NCBI RefSeq assembly: GCF_000708205.1 | Contig: NW_014575551.1 | Coordinates: forward strand, 124,001-188,000 | Direction of reading: 5' to 3' | Length of the DNA stretch: 64,000 bases | Source: Mixia osmundae IAM 14324 | Lineage: Eukaryota > Basidiomycota > Mixiomycetes > Mixiales > Mixiaceae | Position numbers and translations under genes: made by a program | The notes under the pieces: model-generated | Databases searched by the model: none | What the model saw: only the letters and a program-made list of their open reading frames with translations | Told to the model about the DNA's origin: nothing | Part shown: piece by piece, positions 55,292-64,000 of the stretch | How positions within the stretch are numbered: position 1 is the stretch's first letter | Layout of the letters: every line of letters begins with the position of its first letter

Positions 55292-58200
55292 ATGCCCGCA
55301 GCACCACGCAAGAGGCAGCCTTCCTCATCTGGCCCACCCAAGCTGCCTCACCTCGTCGCCGCTGCCACGTCTCTCGACGACGCACGTCCAGCCAACAACA
55401 CCCTTGGTGAGTCTGCCGGTCAAGAGACGCCTGCAAAGCGCAAGCGACGCAAGCAGAAGGACAAGAAGCTTGCCGCTCGCCTCAGCGCAGACGGAGCTGC
55501 CGAATCTGAGCCACTGACATCGCCTGAGCTCGGTACCGGAGCCACTGGAGACGATCGAGCTCTTGCCCCAACTAGCTTGTCCAGCAGTGATCCGCAGCAG
55601 GTCGAAGATGGCAGCCTAGTCATCGTACCCGTCACCTCTGCATCTGCCAACGCCGACGAAAGTGCAGCACCGGCAAGAGGCGCAGTCGAGCCTCAAGCTA
55701 GTCCGAGCGCGCCCTTGCCGTCCGAGCAGACGTTCCGCATACCGCCCATCTTGCCGCATACGTCGACACCCCTGCCCGTGCTCAGAGAGCATCATCAGAG
55801 CGTACCCGGTCCGCCCTCGCAGACATCTTTTGATATACCCATCCACACGACGCCCAAGCAGCCAGATTCACTCGCGCTTGCCGAAAAGATCGAGGGCTTC
55901 TCTCCTGCTACTCTGCCAAGCGATACAAGACGCATCACGCAGGAGACCCCAGATCGCTCGACAGGACCTGCGACTCGTTCGGGTGGACAGAGCCCAACAG
56001 AAGCCGCCAGGCGCTTGCTTGCTCTTTCTCGCAACCAAACTCCTGCACCTTCATCCCTGCCCACTGCTCAGACATCCCCCGTCACATCGCCCATCGCACT
56101 TCAATTCAGTCGCGTCGGTAGCCCGTCAAGCGCAGTCTCGCAGGAATTTGTTCAGACGGACTCGATTGATCGGAGCCTACCGCAATTCCGTAGGCGACCT
56201 ACCGGCCACGATCGCGTACAAGCGAATCAAGAGCGTCGGCGCTCACGCTCGCGAAGCAGAGGAAGGCTAGAAGACCCACTCCTGCTATCGCCCGAGAGAG
56301 CACGTCGGACGATCGAAGCCGACTCGAACGCACTCCAGCTCGACGAACTCGAAGACGAGCCTACACCTGGTCGAGCAGTCTCACATCGGGCTGGTAGACG
56401 TCGACCTTCATCGATCGAGGCAGAACGTCAAGCGCACGCGCGCACGCTAGCTGATCTCAAAAGCTTGCTCATCGTCTTTGTGCGCATACTGCCCTCGCGC
56501 AAGATCCAGAGCTACGCAAAGAAGCTCTTTGGACCGATCGTACGCTTCATCGTCAAGATGGCTGCCAAGGCACTGCACCAGCGTGGCTTGCTTGCTTCCA
56601 ACCTCGTCTACGATCTCCTCGTCTTGATCTTCAAGGTACGCCGCTGTGCCTTGCCGGAATCAGTGACTCATTTTGGAACAGTGGATCATCAATCTCTTCT
56701 TTCGGGAGATCAGACCGAGAGGCGCACACAAGATCCCACAAGACGGAGGCATCATCTTCGTCGGCGCCCCGCATCACAACCAGTTCCTTGATCCTCTCTT
56801 ACTCTTGTCAGAAGTCAGGCTATCCGCTGGCCGACGTATCTCCTTCTTGATAGCAGAAAAGTCGATGAAGCGTGCCTTTGTCGGCTTTGCTGCTCGTCTC
56901 ATGCAAAGCAGTCGGTTCTCCATTGGATATGTCGGGATGAGCGCTGAATGGCATAACAGTCTCTGTCGTCAGAGCGGCGGATGATGCAAAGGCCGGCAAA
57001 GGCAAAATTTTCTACGATGACAACGCGAAGCAGCACGATCATCTTATCCTGCGTGGACACGGCACGACCTTTACAAAAGATTTCGAGCCGCGCAGACAAG
57101 TCCAGCTGCCCAAAGTATTCGACTTTGCGGCAGCAGAGGTCGTTGAAGTCATCGATGATACCACCTTGAAGCTCAAGAAGGCATTCAGCGAGAAGATACA
57201 CGAAGCTATTACTACCACTGAAGCAGCAGCTGCCTCGCGAGGTGTACCCTACAAGATTCTGCCCTACATCGACCAGACAAAGGTGATTGTCAGCCCATCA
57301 TAGCGTCAACGTTGACTAATAGCGAGGTAGATGTACGGCAAAGTCTATGCCAAACTGAAGGATGGCGGTTGCGTTGGCATCTTCCCAGAAGGCGGCTCTC
57401 ACGACCGCACAGATCTGCTGCCTCTCAAAGCGTATGTCTGGCCTGCCGCCTCGTGGACTATGCTGAATAGTCAAGCAGTGGCGTGAGCATCATGGCGTTG
57501 GGCGCTCTGATGTCAAACAAGTCGCTCAAGCTTCGCGTAGGTCTCTGTCTTCGGGGGGTATCAAGCCACAAGCTTATTCATTCATACAGATCGTGCCAGT
57601 CGGGCTGAACTACTTTCACGCGCATCGCTTCAGATCTCGCGCCGTCGTTGAGTTTGGCTCGCCCATCGAAATCCCAGAAGCGTTTGTCGAGCTCTTCAGG
57701 CAAGGTGGGGCAGAGAAGCGCGAAGCCATAGGCAAGGTCATGGACCTTGTCTTTGATGGTCTCAAAAGTGTCACTGTCCGAGCGCCAGATTACGAGACGC
57801 TCATGGTCGTGCAAGCTTGTCGGAGATTGTACAAGCCGCCAGGTCACCAACTCACGCTGGGCCAGGTGGTCGAGTTAAACAGAAGATTTGTTGCTGGCTA
57901 TCTCAAATACAAAGATGAAGATAAGATCAAACAGCTGCGCAGTCAGGTTCTCGATTACAACAAGCAGCTACAGTATCTCGGTCTGAAGGACCATCAGGTC
58001 GAGCGGTCAAATCGACCACGATGGAAGTCTCTCATCTTGCTTGCCTACCGTGCCGGCCTGCTGTCTGCTTGGACTCTGCTTGCGTTGCCAGGCATCGTGC
58101 TCAATGCACCCATGTTCATAGCAGCAAGTCTCATCAGTCGGAAGAAAGCCAAAGAGGCGCTTGCTGCTTCAACCGTCAAGATCGAAGGTCGCGACGTCTT

Positions 58201-59002
58201 GGCAACCTGGAAAGTCCTCGTCTCGCTCGGTATGGCGCCCGTTCTGTACGGCACGTATGTCAGTATCAGCACCTATGTCGCATCCCGCTATGGTGTCCCA
58301 CCAAAATATCTGATTTGGACGCCTTTCTTTGCTGTCATTGCTCTGCCCACAGTCGGATACTCTGCGCTCAAATTTGGCGAAGTTGGTATGGATATCTGGA
58401 AATCCTTGCGGCCGCTCACGGTCTCCCTGATGCCCGGCAACCAGCGTTCGATCGAACAGTTGCGAGAGCGAAGGGCAGCCTTGGCGGACGCGCTCAGTCG
58501 AGTCATCGAAGAATTTGGTCCCCAACTTTTCGATGACTTTGACCAACGTCGTATCATCCCGCAAGCCCAGCCAGCGCCAGGCAGCATGGACGCAAGTTCC
58601 GCACTACGACGGAGCCATTCACAGAGCGGCGTCGAGTCGCGAATGCTCAGCCATCCAATGGCTTGGCTCGACGAGAAGCTTTTCGGGTGGTCGCAATCCA
58701 AGCCGAGCTCGCTCTCCCGCGGTCTTGGCGATGCCGCTGTGGACGACGACGAGAGCAGCTCATCAGAGCAAGACGGCGATGATGCAGATTACGAGGAAGT
58801 CATTCGGTACCTGAATGGCATGAAGTCGCAGCCGACTACGCCCGGCGCATCTAGTCCCACTCGTTCACGTTCCAATTCACGCCGCAACTCGTCGCATGCG
58901 CGCAGTCGAAGCGGCTTCGATCTGACGAAGCTCGACGCAGACGACAAGAAGCCAGAGCAAAGTACGCTTAGGCAACGATCAAGCAAAGCTAGCAAAGACT
59001 GA
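55292..59002 (+). CDS. SCT1: Glycerol-3-phosphate/dihydroxyacetone-phosphate acyltransferase (Sct1/Gpt2 family)
   Basis: ER enzyme that starts phospholipid and triacylglycerol synthesis. Six exons (introns 46, 49, 48, 47 and 53 bp) give 1,155 aa. The first roughly 385 residues are Ser/Pro/Thr-rich and disordered, an unusually long head. LKSLLIVFVRILPSRK and LVYDLLVLIFKWIINLFFREIR form membrane-associated helices. Acyltransferase motifs follow: HHNQFLDPLLL (HX4D), RISFLIAEKSMKR, IFPEGGSHDRTDLLPLK and VPVGLNYFHAHRFRS. Two further hydrophobic stretches (GLLSAWTLLALPGIVLNAPM; IWTPFFAVIALPTVGYSALK) lie C-terminal. The tail is acidic, then Ser/Arg-rich, likely phosphorylated. ATG 55292 is preferred over an in-frame ATG at 55127 that reads through a microsatellite. 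Confidence 0.92.
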
Positions 59003-59097
59003 GTCTGTCAAAAGTGATGTTACATTTCCCGGAAGCCCAACATGAGATGACAATGATGGTTGTACAAAGCGTCTGTGAATGCAGGGTTCCCACTGGT

Positions 59098-60811
59098 TCA
59101 AGAAGCGATGCGACGGCGTTCGTCTGGGGCGGGCTTGTGCTTGCTGAAGATCTCTGTCTTTGCAGACGCAGTCGTCTTGCGAGCAGCTTCTGTCAGTCGG
59201 TCCTCTTCCTCCTTCTCCTCTGTCGTCAGATCATCTTCCTCTTCTCGATCATCATCTGCACCCGCATCATCTTCCTCATCTGCTTGTCGTGCCACAGGAA
59301 CTTGGGCTGCAATCTTGATCGTCTCGTCATCTGATGTCGGACTGCTGATCGCCTTGTGGAGCGTTGCTGATTCGCGAGGAGGCGAAACGACGATGGGAGG
59401 AGCATCTGCAGTTCGGGGCGGCGTGCGTGTACCCGTGTCGTCGTCCATTTGAAAGAGCTCCTCATTGGAGTCTGCACCGGGCCGCGCGACTCTGCTGCCA
59501 AAGGGAGACTCATCGCGTGAAGTAGATCTAGATCTCTCTGCTCGGGCTTGCTCTTCGGCCTCCTTCTGACGTTGTCGTCGCTTGCGCACCCATGCCATCC
59601 CGCTTCCGTCATCATCTTCGCCAGACACGAATGCGTCGTCAGCTTGGAAGGCCGAGACTGCCTTTGGCTGTGATGGTGTGCCCGAGCCGACGCTCGCAGA
59701 TCTCTCTCGCGCTCTTTCTGCGGCAGAAGCCGTGAAGGCAGGAGCAGATCCTACGCCGCCGAACCCCCATTCTACGAAATCGGGCTCCTCGACAGGTTCG
59801 GCGCTCGTCGTCCTGCTTCTTCGCCCTCTGCCCTGCGCAACGGGAGGATATCGTGCGCGCTGACCGCTAGGAGATGCGCTCGAGGGACCCGATCGTACTC
59901 TTCTCAGATCTGTGCCCTCCAGGGCCTGATCGACCAACGAACGCCGACGATCCTCTTTGGACGTGAACATGCTGCCCGTCGTCCGACCGGTGTAATTAAT
60001 TCCGCCTGTAGATGACACGCGACGGACGGGTATGCCTGTGCTGCCCTGCTGAGATGCTTTTGGCTTCTTGCCGAGCAGACCGCCGAGCAGCTTCCGTGTG
60101 ACAGATGAAGTGGATTCCTTGCGTTGGGCGCCATTGCGTGGCGTGAGCTCGCCTTGCGCTTCGGGGCCTGATGGATCGTCAGGATTGGTTATCGCAGACG
60201 AGAAGGACGTAGAGGGTGTCAGCTGGCCTGGTGTAGCTGCTGCTGGCTCTGTAGTATTGATCGAACCCTCTGAGCCGCGACGGGAAGTGTCGCCGTCGGG
60301 ATAGTCATCGTCGTAGTAGCCAAACTCGTCGCGATACTTTCTCGGGTCAGGCAGAGGTGCAAACCTGATTCTGGCTTTGCTGTCTCGCTTGGAACCGTTG
60401 ACATCATCGGATGAAGTCGATGAACCGACTGAGCTGGCCGAGTCTGATCGGCCAATGAGCTTGCGTGCAGTAGCCAGATCGAATTCGGGCGCGGTAATTC
60501 TTCCCGGTCCATGAACAGGCTGCAGGTAGGCTTGCTTGTAGCTGCTACTGGGAGGTAGCTCTGACGCTCTCCTGGTATGCCCTGTACTCTTGGACAGGGG
60601 CGAGGGCGAGGCTTGTCGACTGCCCGAGCTGTTTGCGCGGTCGAGATGGTCAGACGAGCGTCACGTTCGGGTGTACAGGGAGGACTCACTTGAGGAGTAT
60701 GCCACCAGACGGTGCAGTGAGACCTCTGAACGTCGGTGGGTCCTTCTGGCTCGAGGTCGACAACATGCCTGCACCCGAGGGCGAGGAGCCGAAGAGAGCA
60801 CTCATTGCCAT
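59098..60811 (-). CDS. Disordered Ser/Arg-rich protein with conserved RFAPLPDPRKYRDE block
   Basis: Function unknown. Two exons joined over a 61-bp intron give 550 aa. Most of the chain is Ser, Thr, Arg and Pro-rich and probably phosphorylated. One compact block, RIRFAPLPDPRKYRDEFGYY, stands out and looks conserved, resembling short phosphatase-docking or adaptor motifs in other fungal proteins, though I cannot name the family. KLLGGLLGKKPK follows. Near the midd-to-C-terminal part GINYTGRTTGSMFTSKEDRR and EEPDFVEWGFGGVGSAP are other ordered patches. The C terminus is acidic, then Lys-rich. ATG 60811 starts MAMSALFG. Converges on the acyltransferase gene and is divergent from CLP1. Confidence 0.72.
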
Positions 60812-61231
60812 TTCTTCCCCCGCAGCCGCTTGCTTGTCTGCTCTGAGTCTGACTGTGTGTGCCCCGGCAGTTCTTACAGGCTTTCGATGCGATTGACGGT
60901 GATGCTCATGCTGTTTGGGCACGTGAGCAGCGGCAGACTCGGAGAGTAGATGCCGGACAGGTCAGGCTGACGTGCAAAGACCTCGTTGCGCTCTGCCGAG
61001 TCGAGGTCCTTGCTCACCGGAGCGCTCTGTAGCTGAGTACTCGCCGTCGCCGGTCACGAAGCGATAGACTTATCCGATCACTCGTGACGGCACAGCAGCT
61101 GATCGCCTGTTTCCCCTGTCGCTCTCCGTCGAGTCTCGAATTGGCCGATCGCCCTCTTCGTCGCGCAGAATTTCTTGGCATTCGGATTGCGAGCGACGTG
61201 GCCATTTGACCATTGCCGCTGAGCAGGTGAC
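60812..61231. promoter_or_regulatory. Divergent promoter region upstream of CLP1
   Basis: 420 bp between divergent start codons. Short pyrimidine-rich tracts are present. No convincing open frame or RNA gene was seen. Confidence 0.5.
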
Positions 61232-62874
61232 ATGGAGGCTCGCCCGGTGGACTTGCCGCCGCTGCAGGAGCTCAGGTTCGAGCTTGAGGGTCAAGATAGA
61301 CTGCTCGTCACGCTCGTCTCGGGCACGGCAGAAGTGTTCGGCTATGAGTTGGCTCCTCAGGTGGTCTATCCATTCTCTGACGAGTTGAGAGGTGCAATCT
61401 TCACCTGGCACGGCTGCACGCTCTCCTTGAGGGGCAAAGCGACGACAGAGTACATCGCCCAGGAGACGACGACGCCTCTCCATCTCAACCTGCACCTTGC
61501 CCTTGAACAGGCCAGGCTACAATCTCGTCCACCTGCTTCCTTCTTTGTCACTGCTCAGCAGGATCAGACCGAACAGGACGAAGAGCTACCCGGTCCTCGC
61601 GTCATGGTCCTCGGCGAACGCAACGCTGGCAAGTCGACGCTCATCAAGACCTTGCTCAATTGGGCCATACGGTCTGGCAATGGAGCCCGACAAGATCTCA
61701 ATGCTCTGCCTCTTGCGAGCGAAGAGGATCAGCTGGGCCCGCAGCGAGGCGTCATGCTCGTCAATCTCGATCCCAGTGATGGAGCGATGACCGTTCCCGG
61801 CACTTTCTCCATTGCGCCTGTCTATTCCTGTGTGCCCACCACAACGCCAGCGCTCTCTTTCGGTACGACGTATAGCAATGGACCCTCTCTGCCCATCATA
61901 CTCCAGCAGCCCAGCAAGGCAGATCAAGCCAGCGCGACCGAAGAAGCCCTCATACCGCTCGAAGTCAACTACAACACGCTCGCGCCCGCACTGAATGCGC
62001 TCTCTTTCTTTTACGGTCATACAGATTGGGGACGGAACGACGCACTTGCGGAAACGCAGATCAAGCGGCTTGGGGCATTCTTGCGTTCCAAGCTCGAAGA
62101 AGGTGGCGAGCCAGGTCTCTGGCGTGGTGGCGTGTTGGTCGATACGCCTGCAGAATTAGCAGAACGGTCGAGAGGTCAGATGCTCATCAAGCTCGTTCGA
62201 ACGCTAGGAGGTATTGCTTATGCTGTTTCACCGAGTCTGCTGTTGCTTACGCGAGCCACAGTCAATGTGATCGTCGTGCTGGGCAGCGAGAAGCTACAAG
62301 TCGACATCACTCGCCTGATGAGCACGAACAAATCTGTCAAGGTTTTGCGCGTGCCCAAGAGCGGCGGCGTATGTTTCGCTATGACTAGGAAAACAGTATG
62401 CTGATGATGTGCCAGGTGTCTGACATTGACAATGCGTACAGACGACGATTGAGAGCAAAGCAAATCCACTCTTATTTCTACGGTGGGCCCACTGTCTCCT
62501 GCGGCGCTCTCTCGCCTCACAATGCGTCCATCTTGTTCGACTATCTCAAAGTCTACAGGATCGGTGCAGACTTTGCAGCACCTTCGTCAGCCTTGCCGCT
62601 CGGCCAAGATATGGCCAGCAGAGATCTTCGGCTCTACGATATCGATATCACAGAAAGTCGCACCTTCCCCGAACTGGTCAATCACATCTGTGCAGTCCTC
62701 CAAGTGGACGATGATGCCGACGACGAAGAAGCGCTCGTCAGTCCCGTTCTGGGCTACATTCACCTCAGATCGGTCGACAGCGAGCGGAAACGCGTCGGCT
62801 TGCTCTCGCCGCTCGCCGGCCGATTGCCTCGGAAGAGGCTTGTCTTTGCCTCGCTCGAATGGTCAGAATCTTGA
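61232..62874 (+). CDS. CLP1: Pre-mRNA cleavage factor Clp1
   Basis: Subunit of cleavage/polyadenylation factor IA, related to polynucleotide kinases. Two exons joined over a 47-bp intron give 531 aa. The N-terminal domain reads LRFELEGQDRLLVTLVSGTAE and VFGYELA, then FTWHGCTLSL. The P loop is VLGERNAGKSTLIKTLLNW; most Clp1 proteins have GxxNxGKST, so it fits. LVNLDPSDGAMTVPGT and LVRTLGGIAY follow. The intron joins VPKSGG to VSDIDNAYRRRLRAKQIHSYF, a family-typical segment. The C-terminal domain includes LGYIHLRSVDSERKRVGLLSP and ends LVFASLEWSES. It acts in the nucleus with Pcf11. Confidence 0.95.
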
Positions 62875-63018
62875 GCAGGCTTCAGTAGAGATGTGTTGTT
62901 GTCATCACGCTTGTCAAAAGAGAACTTTGCTGAAGCAGCTGGAGCAGTCGGTCGCGCGTCACAGACGTGGCACAAGCAAGAGAGGAGACCAGACCGACTT
63001 GGACAGGCAGACGCCATC

Positions 63019-64000
63019 ATGGCACAGGCCCACCCAGATATGCATAGTCAATACCCGAACCGAGTAGAGCCTGCTACGCCAACATATGCTACTGCTGAGG
63101 GCAGCAACACGCTCCAAAGTACAGACAGTCCGGTCGATAGATTGGCCGGCGCTGCGCCTAGCACTGCAGACGCTGCAAGGCTAGCATTCACAGCAGCATC
63201 AGCGGGTATGACTAGCACAGATATAGCACGTCGAGCCTCTGGATCGGCAGGAGATGCGACCGCCAACGATCCACAATCGCCTCGAACGGCCTCGACAGCA
63301 CAATCAGCAGTCTCCCTGGCCAACGCCAATCCGACAGTATCCCCGCATACGATCGCAATAGAGCCGCCGAGGCCGGCAGTAGATATGAGCCCGGGGCTTC
63401 AAGCTGCTACGAGTGGCACGCCGCCCAAAGTCATCGTAAGCGAGAGAGATCAACGCAGGCGAATCAATGCACAGACCATCTTCACACTCTTTAGCATCAA
63501 TGCCGAACTCATAAAGCTATGTACACAAGCGCAGCATGCGACCGATGACGGCCAGTTACTCAAAGAGTACGTCAAGCGCGCTCAGCTATTCCTCGCAGCT
63601 CATGGCGCCTGGCAGATTGTCTCAGCGACTACAAGCGAACTTGAGCTACCTTGCTGCTTTTGCGGCTCAAGCTCAGGCCCAGTCCGCCTCTGCAGACCAA
63701 GTAATGTCGCGCACGACTGGACTGTAGACATGCTGATATTCCCTTTTGCAGCCATTAAAAGCGCCCAGGCCATCTACAGATCTGCCAACCGGCATAGGCA
63801 GCAACGAGGCGCTAGCCAATATGTACAACCAGCTCAAGTATCTCTTCACACAATCGGCCATGATTGCGCAACGGAGTCCTCCCGTCGAAGATCCAAAGGC
63901 TGCTCTGCTCTCTCAGAGCATGCCAGGTGGAGGTACGCTCAAACGAGAAGAGAGTGGCGACGCGTTGGAAGCATTACGAGAGGCGAAGAAGAGTCGAGCC
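63019..64000 (+). CDS. SSXT-like domain protein (SS18/SYT type), 3' part outside window
   Basis: N-terminal 130 residues are Ala/Ser/Thr/Pro-rich. A helical block then reads TIFTLFSINAELIKLCTQAQ, followed across a 49-bp intron by LSQRLQANLSYLAAFAAQAQ. The pattern (Asn plus Leu-Ile pair, then a Leu-rich 'NLSYLA') resembles the SSXT/SNH domain of SS18, a SWI/SNF-associated subunit; the match is by eye. A second intron (about 63,702-63,752) leads to PLKAPRPSTDLP and NMYNQLKYLFTQ. The frame runs open to the window end (EALREAKKSRA), with no stop seen. If correct it is a chromatin-remodelling cofactor; moderate confidence. Confidence 0.55.
   Translation, partial: MAQAHPDMHSQYPNRVEPATPTYATAEGSNTLQSTDSPVDRLAGAAPSTADAARLAFTAASAGMTSTDIARRASGSAGDATANDPQSPRTASTAQSAVSLANANPTVSPHTIAIEPPRPAVDMSPGLQAATSGTPPKVIVSERDQRRRINAQTIFTLFSINAELIKLCTQAQHATDDGQLLKEYVKRAQLFLAAHGAWQIVSATTSELELPCCFCGSSSGPVRLCRPSNVAHDWTVDMLIFPFAAIKSAQAIYRSANRHRQQRGASQYVQPAQVSLHTIGHDCATESSRRRSKGCSALSEHARWRYAQTRREWRRVGSITRGEEESS

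Noticed and set aside
1-64000. Transposons, viral fossils, CRISPR arrays or a secondary-metabolite cluster
   Set aside because: No transposase, reverse transcriptase, capsid, terminal repeats, spaced repeats or backbone synthase seen; nearly all sequence is accounted for by housekeeping or regulatory genes.

Overview
The window is nuclear DNA of a fungus with a compact, gene-dense genome (about 31 protein genes in 64 kb, roughly 1.9 kb of sequence per gene). Nearly every gene is cut by short introns of about 40-65 bp. The mix of an APSES regulator of the StuA/Ust1 type, an FHA-forkhead Fhl1 protein, GH45-type secreted enzymes and a fungal 5-oxoprolinase-like protein points to a basidiomycete. 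A small-genome Pucciniomycotina species (for example Mixia-like) is my guess; nothing in the sequence proves the species. I saw no tRNA or rRNA gene, transposon, viral fossil or CRISPR array.

Layout: 1-7.2 kb holds LSC1 (cut by the window edge), SOF1, the Tudor-SN gene and PEX12. 7.3-18.1 kb is regulatory: an APSES factor, a Ras GTPase, a low-complexity protein, a small membrane protein, an FHL1-like factor and a C2H2 factor. 18.4-29.3 kb holds MSH3, a DUF962 protein, an Inp54-like phosphatase, a WW-repeat protein, NMNAT, LSC2 and RPL8. 29.5-45.4 kb holds POL5, BRE2/ASH2, a secreted Ala/Ser/Thr-rich protein, MAK5, asparagine synthetase and CDC27/APC3. 45.4-64 kb holds a HyuA-only oxoprolinase, FAN1, an unknown protein, two tail-to-tail GH45-type enzymes, a glycerol-3-phosphate acyltransferase, an unknown phosphoprotein-like gene, CLP1 and the start of an SSXT-like gene.

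Themes: both subunits of mitochondrial succinyl-CoA ligase are here, 26 kb apart. Five genes serve ribosome production (SOF1, RPL8, POL5, MAK5, FHL1). Two act in DNA repair (MSH3, FAN1). Gene structures were rebuilt by hand from conserved protein sequence and GT/GC-AG splice signals. For every multi-exon gene whose introns I fully placed and whose two ends lie in the window, the coding length is an exact multiple of three. The most unusual result is frequent GC-AG introns, with four in one Ras gene whose effector loop can only be read if a tiny exon (best fit 2 nt) is included.
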